Part shown: positions 25,276 to 37,588 of the stretch, piece by piece | Position numbering within the stretch: the stretch's first letter is position 1 | Layout: each line of letters starts with the position of its first letter | NCBI RefSeq assembly: GCF_030272615.1 | Contig: NC_081415.1 | Coordinates: 267,827,425-267,891,424, forward strand | Length of the DNA stretch: 64,000 bases | Origin: Cryptomeria japonica | Taxonomy: Eukaryota > Streptophyta > Pinopsida > Cupressales > Cupressaceae | Direction of reading: 5' to 3' | Position numbers and translations under genes: made by a program | The notes under the pieces: generated by a model | Told to the model about the DNA's origin: nothing | What the model saw: only the letters and a program-made list of their open reading frames with translations | Databases searched by the model: none

Positions 25276-28100
25276 AAACAATTAGGTAGTGCATATGTAA
25301 ACAAATCAAACATGCACACGCATTTATAAAATGTGAACAAGTGTCAAAAATCAATTCAAAAATTCAAACATTGGCTTTAATAAGTAATTAATAAATCAAA
25401 GCTCATACAAACTCAACATAAATGACAAATGAATTCCAAAATAAAGCACAAAACATAATTGATAATTAGACCATTAATATTCACTTCCATAATAAATAAA
25501 TCAAAGTTCACTTAACACTAATTATATTACAACTTGCTAATAACACAACATTCATAATTAAACCATTAAAAAGTTCAATGCACTAATTATATAAGTTCAA
25601 GCTTCAAACATATATCATATATCTAGTTTGTTTAAAGACCAGTTAAATGTTATAGTTTAACTATGCCTAATTTAAAAATATTTTCACAAAAAAATTTAAC
25701 CACACAAAAACTAAACAATCAAGTTCAAACACATACAAAGTGAATGTCAAAGTTCACACACACTCCACACTACAGTTCAAACATGCAACACAAGCGAATG
25801 TCCAAAGTACACTATTCACACAAAGTGAATTTTAAAGTACAAGCATATAAACACATGTCAAAGTACACTATTCACACAAAGTGAATTTTAAAGTACAAGC
25901 ATATAAACACATACCAAAGTACAACACAACAAAGTAGTTGTCAAAGTCAATTGGCATTTCACACGTAATTTGTTCATACACACAATCCATATTTGAAGTT
26001 CAAACACAGTTCATATAGATTATTTAGACACAATTTATAGATATACACAAATTGAGATCACTTCACATATGGAGTTTGTTCAAACACACAAAAAAATGAG
26101 CACATACCTAATTTGAAAATGTTTCACAAAATGTTAACACACAAGTTCAAACACATCAAAGTACAAATCACACAAAGTGAATGCAACATAGGTGAATGCC
26201 AAAGTTAATATACTATTCACACATGAATTTGAACATTCAAGCATATAAACACATACCAATTTGGTACAACACAACCAAGTTATCAAAGTCAAATAATATT
26301 TCACACATAGTTTGTTTAAACACACTCCACATTTAAAATTAATTTGAGGTTCAAACACATCAAAGTACAAAACACACAAAGAAGTTTACAAACTTCACAC
26401 TATAATTCAAACATGCAACATAGATGAATGTCAAAATTAATACACTAGCTCCACATTTAAAGTGAATCTAAAGTTCACACACATTTCACACAATTTGTTC
26501 AATGACATACTTCATACATACAAAATAAATACTAAATTTTAAATATGCACATAAGTGAATATCAAAGTTAGTGAGTGCACTCACACAAAGTGAATGCCAA
26601 AATCAAAACTCTTCACACAAAATGAATGTAAGTAAATACCAAAGTTAAAACGCACTTCACTTAAAGTTAACTCAACTACACACAAGGTGAATATAAAAAA
26701 GTCAAATCATAATTCACACATACAAAGTTTGAACACTCTTCAATTTGGTACAACACGACAAAGTTATCAAAGTCATATAACATTTCACACATAGTTTGTT
26801 CAAACACACTTCACATTTAAAATTAATTTGAGGTTTGAATACCAAAGTTTACACACACTTCACACTATAATTCAAACATGCAACATAAAGGAATGTCAAA
26901 GTTAATACGCTATTCACACAAAAGGATTTGAACGTTCAAGCATATAAACACAACAAGGTTGTCAAAGTCAAATGGCATTTCATGCATAGTTTGTTCAAAC
27001 ACACTCCACATTTGAAATTACACAAACACATTTCACACAATTTGTTCAATGACACTTCATACATACAAAATAAATACTAAATTTTAAATATGCACGTAAG
27101 TGAATGCCAAAATCAGAACTCTTCACACAAAATAAATGTAAGTAAATGCCAAAGTTAAAACATGCTTATCTTAAAGTTAGCTCAACTACACACAAGGTGA
27201 ATATAAAAAAGTTAAACCATACTTCACACATACAAAGTTTGAACACTCTTGAAAGTGACATTAAACACATCCACCAAAAAATAAGAGGATCAAATAATTT
27301 AACCACTTTTTAAAAAGTTAGTTCAAGTAAATTTAACCACACTTTATACAAAGCTAGTTCAAATAAATTTAACCCACACTTTATATAAAGCTAGTTCAAA
27401 TAAATTTAACCACACTTTAAACAAAGTTAGTTCAAATGCACACACCATAAGCCAAAGCCAATATAAAGAGATGCCAAAGTTTCACACACACATACACTTC
27501 ACACAAAAATTAAAAATATAATAAGAGGATGTCAAAATTCAAACATGAACATAAAGTGAATGTCAAAGTTCTAACAATAAATGTACACAAAGTAACACAC
27601 TTTGCACAACTAGTAGATGCCAAAGTGAAATACAAACATCAAAATTTAAAAGTTACTTCAAACAATTAATTAGTGTGTGCCAAAATTCAAACACACTTTG
27701 CACAACTAGTAGATGCCAAAGTGAAATACAATAAATATAAAAGTTTAAAAGTTACTTCAAACAAATAATTAGTGTGCCAAAATTCAAACAAGTACACAAA
27801 CTAAATGACAAAGCTCTTACACACACTTCAAAAGGCAAACAGTGTCAAAATTCAAGCATAAAAATTAAATGTTAAACAAACAAAATGTCAACACAACACA
27901 CCTTCACACAAATAATAAATAATCTTGAAAATAAATCACTAAACAAACATGTATAAATTACAACAATAATTATTACAATATTACTAAACTTCCTTATAGC
28001 TAATGAAATAAAATAAAAATTGAAAAAAAGTTTAATTTTATGCAATAAAAAATAGTCTAAAATGAAAAAAAATATTAACACAACAAAGAATATTATGGTA
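25276..28100 (-). repeat. Satellite B, right arm (inverted)
   Basis: The plus strand is 'caaagttcacacacacttca' and 'gtgaatgccaaagtt' units, the reverse complement of satellite B on the left. Fine-scale order is also kept: 'agcatataaacacataccaa' followed by 'gtacaacacaacaaagt' (25895-25935) mirrors 10920-10985. This shows that the arms, and not just the composition, are homologous. No gene is visible; a 69-codon minus-strand frame near 27900-28080 is low-complexity. Confidence 0.8.
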
Positions 28101-29139
28101 CTTAATAATTACATTGTATCGTAAAGGTCTAGTTATAGGTAATAAATTGAAAAAAAATTAAATTTTATGCAATAAAAATAAGTCTAGAAATGAAAAACAA
28201 TATTAACACAACAAAGACACTAGACCTAAAAGAATGGTCATGACTAATGACCATTCTTTGTAGCATTAGGAAGGGGGCAAATTCAACCCCTCCCAAATAA
28301 GAATAATGGTATTGAATAATAAATTAGTTTACATATCAATTTACAATAATGGATAGACATTGTCTCAATTTACATATTACATTTAGTGATTCAACATCTT
28401 CTTCAGTTTTAGATACTAACCTCAATTTACAAATTACATTTACACCAATTTTAACAATTGATTAAAAAATGCAACATTTTTACCAATTTTAATCCATTCA
28501 ATATTTAAAACATTTTTCTAAAATTTTGTAAATTGCATTCATTAGTTGACTTCAGCAGCTACCTATTGGAGCTTCCAAGCATTTTTGTACACTGGCTCAG
28601 CCTGTCAGACACTCAACATCATCCATGGTTTAAATTTAGATCGATTTTCTAAACAATAAAATATAACAAAAACATGTTCTTATTCAAACAGATTTATATA
28701 TATTTATTTTTACAATAGATTTCTAGATTACCCTTTGTGCAATTTTATATTTATTTCTTTCTGAAATAAAACTTCTCTGTCACAGTCATAAAGCACATCA
28801 TACAAGTATTTGGAAATATAACTAAAAGATGCAAGTGGAAAACATGCTTTCCAAGGCATTGATTTGTAGGAGGATTGGAATAGGAAAAATGAAAATATTA
28901 ACATAAAAGAAAATGAAAATACTAACACTCCATCGTACAAATTCAAATCATAGTTCAATATAGCAAATCCTGCGAACCTTCCGGAATCAAGGAAACAACA
29001 AGATTTTGTAAATATTGGGAAACAAAGAAAAATGTTTTAAATAATAGACAGAAATTATATGATTGGTTTTTACACAAAATGAAAAATTCTCTTGTAACTT
29101 GTAAGCACTAAAGAAAGAATTGTTCCATGACAATAGATT

Positions 29140-29366
29140 AAAGGAGAACGAATGTCAATGACAATAGATACATAAATTGCTTTCTGGCTTTTGCTCTAAG
29201 AATGACTCGGATTGGGCGCACTGAGCCCTTCAAGGAAGTTATCATATCAGATCAAGAAAAGTTGCATTGGATGAAACATATGGACTACTTGCTGGGGACT
29301 GGACTCAACCAAGAAATGCAAGTTTTCTAGCAAGATTAAGTGTTTTTCAACAGCCATTTCAAGGTG
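29140..29366 (+). pseudogene. GH5 glycosyl hydrolase C-terminal exon fragment, right arm
   Basis: The plus strand encodes, across two small frameshifts, NDNRYINCFLAFAL, then a degraded DWA.ALQGSYHI, then KVALDETYGLLAGDWTQPRN and FLARLSVFQQPFQ. It ends at a clean splice donor (caag|gtgagt, about 29364). These are the last strands of the plant GH5 catalytic domain in the usual order. The ALQGSY stretch lost from the left copy is still recognisable here. It lies upstream of the middle-domain fragment at 29460-29895, the reverse of normal GH5 exon order. Confidence 0.75.
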
Positions 29367-29459
29367 AGTTTTTCCTTCAATAACAAGCTCTATAACTTCA
29401 TAAAGATCTAATTCATAAGTACTTAATAAATACTTGGGCTTTCTACATGTTCACATATC

Positions 29460-29895
29460 CTTCTCTGGGATCTATAACAATCAGACTGAGAAAATTAAGC
29501 CTCACAGATGCAGAATCAGGCACAGAAACCCATAGTCCAGATCTTCTTGACTTATATCTGTTATAGTGGTATACAGAATAATGGTCTCAAGCTTAGGATC
29601 CAGCAATGTGAAGGTGATCTTGGACAATCATATCAGTAGACCTGGATGGTGTTGCAGCAATTCAGATGGCAATGGATTCTTTGGGGACAAGGACTTTAAG
29701 CCAGATGTATGAATTAAAGGCCTGACGAGAGTGGCTTCAACGTTCAACAGGACTAGTAAGGTTGTGAGAATGAATCTAAAATATGAACTCAGAGGCCCAA
29801 AGCAAAACCAAAATGATTGGTATAACTATAAATACATGCAGATTGGAGCAGAGGCCGTCCACAAAGCAAAACATTACGTGTTGGTTATACCCTAA
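29460..29895 (+). pseudogene. GH5 glycosyl hydrolase middle-domain fragment, right arm
   Basis: The plus-strand reading contains SLGSSNVKVILDNHISRPGW, CCSNSDGNGFFGDKDFKPDV, a stop, then ELRGPKQNQNDWYN and, after a small frameshift, QIGAEAVHKAKHYVLVIP. In plant GH5 enzymes the equivalent order is VVSSLG...VILDNHISKPGWCCSN, SLRNELRGP, DWYKYMQKGAEAVHAANPDVLVI. The N of the catalytic RNE motif is damaged (nlkyELRGP) and a stop follows FKPDV, so it is inactive. It is somewhat closer to the family consensus than the left copy (DNHIS, GDKDF). Confidence 0.8.
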
Positions 29896-30060
29896 ACCCG
29901 TTCCAACTAAATCTTCTTGTAGATTTGCTTTTCCCTTTTTCTTAACCTAAAACTACCAACCAACATAGATTACGCCATTAAAAATAACTGTATCGAATTC
30001 TCTTTAATTTTTATATATTTATTTTGGTGCATATCATGTGGAATCTGTCGCCTACGTATT

Positions 30061-31657
30061 AAAGATGATAAAACCATTAACCCTCGAATCTCTCTTATGG
30101 AAGGGCCTTCAATGGGTTTGACAGTAGTCAGAAAAACTGTTCTAGAATCTCTGCCTGTAAAATATGGACCCCAATTCTTTCAGCGTATGTTTTCAAAGAT
30201 TGCTTGGGGTGGAAGTGAAAGTTTCCCAAGTCATTTCTTTAAATACTTATCAGGAAGCAACAAAACCGACACAATCATTTCATTAAATACAAACAATAGG
30301 CAGAATAAATTTTCAAAGAAATTCTGATCAAGGATGATTGTAAGCACACCATTGAGGTTATTGAAAATACAAAGAAAACTCAGAATGATCTTGCGCAGAG
30401 AGAATACAATTAGGGAAGAGACCAGAACCCACACCTATCATCTTGCAGATATATGGACTCACACGGGTATCATAAAATTTGCAGTATTTGAATGCACATA
30501 TCACAAGATCTTAGGTGTGAAGAAAAATCTCCTAAATTTAGGGTTACTAACCAAAGAGAGTTGCATACTACTCTAAATGCAGATGATAAAAGTGGTACTG
30601 TAACTATGTCAGATCCAGTTGGTTGTACCCACTCACCCAACTATATCCATCTGGGCTCCTAAAGTCGGTCAAGGGCATTGGATTGATGCCAGACTTAATC
30701 AAGGAATCATTGAGTCAATTTATTCATATTCATGATCAGGGATAGACTAAAACTGCATGCATTTTCATCACTCATAAGCCACTCTAAACACTGGTATTGG
30801 AAAAGCATACTCACTGTTTAAAAGAATTAGCTATTGAAGCTAAATCACACCACCAGATTTATTCTTCTTATAACAGAATTGAAAATGAAAACAAGTGAAG
30901 TAAAGGCAACAGTTGAGGCATGCAGACCCGTATATTTGTTCTTCTTATATTTGACAGCTTACAACAAAAGGCTAATTCCACACACGACTTTTAATAATAT
31001 TTTTTCTTCACTGTTGCAATTGCAACTACCTCGAGAGACACAATAAAGGGGGCGTAGCATTGAAAAAGCTATGCGCAATCTTTGATATGTGCACATCAAA
31101 TAGACCATAACAATTGACAGACAAGGCATATGAATTGTTTGACAAAATGTTTCAATGCCTGCACAATTTATGTAGGATTGTAATGGTTACATATTGGAGC
31201 TCATTGATTTTTTAACTGTCAAAATCTAACCCTCACTCCAATCAGGTCCAATATTAGGAAGAGAGGACCGCCCTAAACTATATTTAAAATTAATTTTCAA
31301 TTTTAAAAATAATGAATTTGTTACACTTCTTTTTTTAACAAATATATTACAAAACACCATAATCGCATATATCAGTAGTCAACTTATGACATGGTTATCA
31401 CGATCCATTTATTAAAGCAAAGATCAATGATCACAATCCATTTATTATAGTAAATATCAATGATCTATTAGAGTTGATTAGCACCTGAATGGCATTCTTA
31501 AAAGCATTAAATTTGTCCAAGGATTGGAGTGACTACCCTTCGTAGATGACTCATTTAAAAAAATGGATGGTTTCACTTTCCTTGCACTCCAAGTTTATAG
31601 GAAAGAGGCCATATTTATCACCACACAGCTCAGAAAGAGGCCATTTAAAAAACATTA
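30061..31657. other. Right-arm sequence downstream of the GH5 fragments, no identified gene
   Basis: Short open frames exist on the plus strand (30097-30327 beginning MEGPSMGLTVVRKT; 30834-31046), with diverged counterparts in the left arm (minus strand, about 7596-7366). I do not recognise the peptides. A stretch reading DDCKHTIEVIENTKKTQNDL (about 30335-30395) is protein-like but unassigned. The rest matches the duplicated 4.9-5.6 and 6.4-7.2 kb blocks of the left arm. Confidence 0.4.
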
Positions 31658-31933
31658 GTGACCAGAGCTAGAGCTTTTAATTCTCGCATAAGAAGCTTTT
31701 GGAACAAAAGAATACAAATAAACAGGGCTTCCACAAACACATTGGCAGAGATCGAAGTTTCAACAGATCAACTAGTAAATTTCCTTGCATTGAAAAGAAT
31801 TTCCAATAAGATTGGAAGAATTTTGAAGCGCCCAAACTTCAAGGAAATTATCATTCTTGTTGTGCAAGATAAGGTAGATTCTCAAGGACTTAGAAGAATA
31901 ATTGAAGCGCAAGGATTAAAAAATAGACCATAG
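31658..31933 (+). pseudogene. Unidentified conserved coding-like fragment in both arms
   Basis: The 91-codon frame contains FNSRIRSFWNKR, TLAEIEVSTDQLVNF and ISNKIGRILKRPNFKEIII. The left arm, minus strand at about 4555-4240, keeps FNSRIRSIWNKR, NTLAED and KISNKIARILKRQNFKEIII, with stops between. Conservation of the same frame in both diverged arms hints at an ancient exon, but I do not recognise a family. It might be chance in a basic, AT-rich sequence. Confidence 0.35.
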
Positions 31934-33063
31934 ACGTTCATTTCAACAATATGGAGAGTATATAATACTATTTTCTTTATTTAGTGTTGATTAAATTATA
32001 GTGCCTTTTATTTTTTTTAATCATATAATTCAAATCACACAAGACAACATATCAATACAATTCAAATCACACAAGACAGCAGATAAAGCATTGCAAAACA
32101 ACACAACACATTTCAAAGAAATTCAAGATAATATACAACCTCACACAAAGCATGCCAAGACCCACTCTTTGGGATGACTTCGACCAAAACATTAAGCCAA
32201 ACTAAACCACTTGACTCAATCTTGTGATGGGAATCAAAACAACATAGTTCAATTCCAGTCAATTGACACCATTCTTAAAATGACATGAATAAAAACAACA
32301 TTAGATTTGACACATTAGATTTCATTTCCTTGTAAGTTTTCATTTCACAAACTTACAATTAAGCAATACCAACTAGGTGTTCCTCTACAAAAATAGGTAA
32401 CAGTGCTACAAATACTCTTCTATATAATTTTCAATTTCCTATAGTTTTCCACAAACACAACATCATCAATCACTCATAAACAAGTAGCAATTTCCAAATT
32501 CTATCATGGTAGAAAGATAAGAATCTCAACTTCAACCTATATATAGATTCTGCGAAGTAAAGTACTCATCATCTTATGATACATTACAAATTACAAATTA
32601 GAGGCTTCGAACCTATGTTTGACAAAATGTCTCATGGAAAGATGAGAATCTCAGCTTCAATCCTATATAATTTTCTACAAGATTTTGCAAAGTAAAGTAC
32701 TCATCATCTTATGATAGCTGTGAAACAGTAAAACCCAACATTAAAAAATATAAATTAGAGAATTCAAACCTATGTTTGACACAATGTCTCATGCTAAAAA
32801 GATAAGAATCTCAACTTCAATCTTATATAATTTTTCTACAAGATTCTGCATCTTATGATAGATGTAAAACAGTAAAAGCCAACATTACAAATTACAAATT
32901 AGAGAGTTCGGACCTATGTTTGACAAAATGTCTAAATGGCTGCACAAGGGATTTAAAGGGAAAATTAGCAGATAGACATACCTGAATGTAGATGCGACTG
33001 AGACTGAGATTAAGCGCAGAGCCTTCAGCGTGTATCTTCCTCCCTCCCCGGTAGCTTTGTCAT

Positions 33064-33426
33064 TCAACTCACAATGCGGATGAGCAGGCCAACCTCCTCT
33101 CTCTTAACTGCTTGCCTTTCATTCAACCCACAATGCGGAAGGAAATTGGAGATGGAATCAGCTTGCCTTCCATCTTCCTCTGTAAAATAGAAAAACAACC
33201 CAACAAAACAAATCACAGAAGAAGAATAGTACAAAACCCTTATCAGAAAACATGGAAAATCCTTAAAAAAACAAAACAAACATAAAACTCCAAGGAAAGA
33301 CACTGACAAAACAAACATAAAACTCCAAGAAAAGACACTCACAAAAAAAAAGAAGACAAAGAAAACATTGACGGAAGAGGAAGAACACAAGCCCTTGCTA
33401 ATCCACAAGAACAGTCTCGCTGCCAT
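33064..33426 (-). pseudogene. TATA box plus first-exon-like ORF, right arm
   Basis: A minus-strand frame of 120 codons starts MAARLFLWISKGLCSSSSVN and continues with very hydrophobic, Phe/Val/Leu/Cys-rich sequence, then a hydrophilic tail (TEEDGRQADSISNF). The ATG overlaps a TATAAAT box, as in the left arm. The segment is followed (about 32980) by the same splice donor. The left copy has lost the frame. The frame could be a signal-anchor first exon or simply a pyrimidine-rich 5' leader without stops; the codon composition is low-complexity, so a true protein is doubtful. Confidence 0.35.
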
Positions 33427-33764
33427 TTATAAGAGATGAATATACAGCAATGGTAACTGCTTTTTAAAACGGTCGCCATTGCTTTTTAAAACGGTTATAA
33501 ACAGCAACAGTCATATTTTTTAACAGCTATCGGATAGCCATACCTTCCAAGATCCATTGCTGTAATTTCAGAGCCGTTGGGGAAGCACGCTCCACACAGG
33601 GATGAACCCAACAATTACAAGAACACATTTTCTTACTAAAATTTTATTCTGAAATTATGAGCAAAAGGGAAAAAAATATTCATTTATTAATTCAAATATA
33701 TAAGATTTTAATATAATGTTTCATTTAGATAAGAAATGTTAATATATTAAATATGTTAATTAAA

Positions 33765-35824
33765 CAAGGGACACAAGCGTGTTGTTCTTGCCGATATTGT
33801 GTTCGTTGTGGTGGAAGGTGGGGAAATGTGTTGAAATATGGAATGGAGTTTTATGAGAAGTGCTTCATGTTTTGTTCACAAATTCTATTGTTTTGTAGAG
33901 AGAGTGAAAATCTAGACAACTTAATACATTGACGATATTAGTAGACTTGTAATTCTATGTTGTTCTACTATGAGCATAATATGTGTAGTATGATTAGCAT
34001 TGGTAGGTGCATTATTATTAACTTACATAATATTTGTATTCAATTATCATTTCTATTGGTCGTTTTCTATATGTGTAGTGATAATAATAGAATAAAAGTG
34101 TGAGGCAATATTCTTTTGAAAGATTGCTAGAGGAAGCAAGACGTAATTTCTATTATTTTTATTGAAAATGAGGCTCAAGTGAATAGATGAAAATGCATTG
34201 AACAATTGCAGTATAGCTATAAAAGGACATATTCTTACACTTGCAGAAAACAATGTAAGGAACATAAAGTCCTTGAACTTAACAAATTTATCATCAAAAT
34301 AAATTTTGTGCATGGTATAGCTTTGATGTCATTAGCATCATTTCCTTTTATCTTGAGATTAGCTAATCTACTTAGACGTATATGTAGAATTCATGCTCTC
34401 TTGGAAGAGAGGATGATTTAATTGAATTCTTCTTTCGTGGACCATATTTTTTGCAATGTCCTTAGTCTTCTTTGTTTGTTGAACATCGATAGAATATGTA
34501 ATCATAAGGGAGCATTGAACCTATCTTTTTTTCATTTGCTTGTCTTTGAAAGTTTTGATTGACTTGGAAGGCTCGTCTTGCACATGTTGACAAGTTGTAG
34601 GCATTTTGGCCTTTTCTATAGATCGATATATCATTACAATTTTTTGTGGATCCTCTTCATGATGTGGTCTCTTTTAGCATAGTGTATTCCATGAGGCATA
34701 ATTTAATGAGAAGAAGGATACCATCTGCAACTAAAAATTCAAAGAAACCCTGTATTAGAATACAAGGGTCCTGAGCAATCAAATATCAATCTAAGTTTAA
34801 TAATTAATATTTGTTATGAATTGGTTAAGAGGGATGATTCATGACTATTACCCATATTAGCATAGGACATGAACTATGATAATAAGTTTGGTTATGAAAT
34901 AGTTTTACTTGTAAATATAATGAAAACATGGAAACAATGTAATGCAGGTGCAAATAACAAATTACATTTTCAAAAGACATTATACAAATAACTTATGATA
35001 GAAGATTCGATATACCTTGTGTTTCAGATGCCAATTGCAATGTTTTGCTAAGAAGCAGTATATATATACTGCACCTCTATTGCAAAAAGAAATTTAAATT
35101 TTTTAAATTCTAAAGATGGTTCATGATGCAAACTACAAGCCAAAATCCAAAAGGGTCATAAAGCTTCCCTCCCCTTAGCATCTAGAGAACCTAATATTTT
35201 TTTTTTTAACTAAAGGCATTAAAAAATAGTCAACGCTTGTGACACCATACTTTAACATGTTTGTGTTACCTTCTTTTCGGTTTTCGCATTTTATTAGCAC
35301 ATCCTCTATGTTGTACATTTGGCCTTTATCATTTGTCAACATCGTGTCATTCTTCTGCTTTCTCTTCCTATTCGATCTTATTCAGTTGTTTCAAATTAGG
35401 TCTTATCGATGTCATTCTCAATTGTCATTTCATGATCATGATCGACTTTTAATGTTAATTAGACTTCAGTTATCATTTTCAATCATTATCAATTTCTATC
35501 AAACTTGGTCGATTTATCATCAATCCATATCGATTATCAATCATCATTTATCATTATCATTTTTTGTCAATTTCCATCAATCCTTGTCAATCTTGATCAA
35601 TTTGTCATCGATCCTTTATCAAATCAATCTTTTCAATTTTGATCAATTTGTCATTGGCCTCTGTCATTATCAATTTAATAAACTTTTGGTCCTTGTCAAT
35701 TATCTTCTTGATCATGATCGCCATCATTCATTTATCACATTTGTCACAACCCTCCTTTATCACCTTTTTTGATTTAAATACAAAACTCTATTTATATTCT
35801 TTGGATGAATTATTGAATGGATAT
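33765..35824. other. AT-rich region with no gene
   Basis: Nothing recognisable is encoded. 35240-35790 is a degenerate pyrimidine-rich tract built on 'atcaatttgtcat'-like units, which opens a 177-codon frame by chance. A perfect 18 bp palindrome GCAGTATATATATACTGC lies at 35055-35072. Confidence 0.6.
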
Positions 35825-36299
35825 TGTAAGGGAATAAAAATAATAAACCACACACACATGGAAAATGCATATATATTTTTAATTTGTTATTTAATTTCCC
35901 TCACCCCAAATTAAGGCACATGTTGTAGGAGGAATAAGAAGCTTCTAGAGGCTTCTCCACCTCCTTGCATGTAACTCCTCCCACTAAGCCTAATCAATTT
36001 GCATGGAGGCCAAATTGGGAGAGAATCTTTTTTTTTTCAATTAATAATTAGGTAGTGGGAATTTGAAATTTCTTTTATAAAATAGGTACAAGTTTCAAAA
36101 GAAAAGTTAGCTATTCCATAAGAAATTTCTGCAAGTTGAATTCTCCTTTGTAGTCCACATTCATTGGCAGCTAAGATTTTTGTTGGGAGGATTTCCCTTC
36201 AATTTGGAGGATCAAGGAAGACTCTACACCATCTTCAAGCATCCAGGTTCCTTCAACTTAGTTTATGCATCTCATGTTTATGGTAGATTAGATTTGATT

Positions 36300-36735
36300 A
36301 GATTAATTATGAGTATGAAATTCATTTGTGTTTTGTTAAAAGAATTAGTTTTAGATTTCGTAGAAAATGAGAGTCATGGTTTAAATAAGATTCATTGTTA
36401 AATTCTTGATATGGAATTAGTTTAGATTTTGTAAAGAATGAGATTTATGGCTTAAATGAGATTCATTGTTTGAAATTTTGATAAGGAATTAGTTTTTTAG
36501 ATTTGGTAGAGAATGAGATTTATTGTTAAATAAGATTCATTGTTTAAATTTTTGATAAGAAATTAGTTTCAGATTTTGTAGAGAATGAAATTCATTGTTT
36601 AAATTTTTGATAAGAAATTTGTTTCAGATTTTGTAGAATGAGATTCATTGTTTAAATTCTTAGTTTCAGATTTTGTAGAAAATAAGATTCATTGTTTTAA
36701 TTCTGATAAGAGATTAGTTTCAGATTGAAAGAAGT
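36300..36735. repeat. Degenerate tandem repeat, units about 60-75 bp
   Basis: Six or so diverged units share 'gataaggaattagtttcaga', 'ttttgtagagaatgagat' and 'ttcattgtttaaatt'. They lie in the U3-like part of the probable LTR. Confidence 0.75.
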
Positions 36736-36844
36736 AGAGTAAATGGAAATTAGATTCATTGTCTTTAGTTTATTTTGATAAAAATTAGATCTCCCTGTGT
36801 GTACAAACAATTTTCTCTGTAGACAATCTCCCTGTGTGCATAAA

Positions 36845-37120
36845 TGAATTCCTTTATCTGTGAATGAATTTTTCCTATGTAAAGAAATGAATTCCTCTCT
36901 CTGTGAATGAATTTTTCCTGTGTAAAGAAATGAATTCCTCTCTCTGTGAATGAATTTTTCCTGTGTAAAGAAATGAATTCCTCTCTCTGTGAATGAATTT
37001 TCCCTGTGTAAAGAACAAAAGAAATGAATTCCTTTCTCTGTGAATAAATTTTCCCTGTGTAAAGAAATGAATTCCTTTCTCTGTGAATGAATTTTCCCTG
37101 TGTAGGAAACAAAAGAAATG
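36845..37120. repeat. 43 bp tandem repeat, about six units
   Basis: The unit begins 'aattcctctctctgtgaatg' and ends 'gtgtaaagaaatg'. Two adjacent units are identical, and two others carry an 8 bp extension (acaaaaga). Because 43 is not a multiple of three, the apparent minus-strand frame over it changes phase in each unit, so it is not a coding repeat. Confidence 0.85.
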
Positions 37121-37326
37121 AAGAAAAGATATAAACTCCCTTTATCTGTGAATGGATTTCCCTGTATAGAAAACAAAGAAATGAAAAATCCCTCTGGATA
37201 CTGCTTCATTTTGTCCCTGAGACAAACCTGCAACATTGTTATTGCCTATTATTTACCCTGCTCTAAGTAATCTTCAATAAATTTTATAATACTCCTGTAT
37301 AAGAAAAATGATAATAATAATATTAT

Positions 37327-37468
<142 letters not shown>

Positions 37469-37570
37469 AATAAATAATCAAAAAGGAAGAAATCATATCA
37501 ATGTTAGAAAAGTCTCCCACGCCCGTAACGCATGGCGTTTTCGCTGATTGGACGTCGGCAACAGTGCATG

Positions 37571-37588
37571 GACGGTTACGTAACCGTC
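37571..37588. promoter_or_regulatory. 18 bp perfect palindrome with TACGTA core
   Basis: GACGGTTACGTAACCGTC is its own reverse complement. It sits in a GC-rich island (37510-37690) inside very AT-rich DNA, upstream of the TATA box of the probable LTR. The ACGT core is the kind bound by plant bZIP factors, so an enhancer role is possible but unproven. Confidence 0.5.

Larger units (their letters stand above)
28200..33764 (-). repeat. Right outer arm of the giant inverted repeat
   Basis: Read on the minus strand it matches 1947-9900 in order. From the outside inwards it contains the AT-rich end (33755-33764, tttaattaac on the minus strand), the 'gtgtggagcgtgcttcccca' block, the TATA box with first exon, the donor at 32980, one copy of the 31.5-32.0 kb block, the GH5 fragments and the 'aatggtcattagtcatgacc' block near 28240. 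It lacks the duplications seen in the left arm and is therefore closer to the original arm. Confidence 0.8.

Noticed and set aside
35239-35772. 177-codon open frame on the plus strand
   Set aside because: It lies over degenerate 'atcaatttgtcat' repeats, is Ile/Leu/Ser/Phe-rich low-complexity, and has no domain. An overlapping frame is also open, so it is a composition effect.
36697-37236. 179-codon minus-strand frame with repeated peptides (HSQRE, HRKNSFTE)
   Set aside because: The 43 bp DNA repeat is not a multiple of three, so the peptide phase rotates. The frame is open only because the repeat has no stop in these phases.
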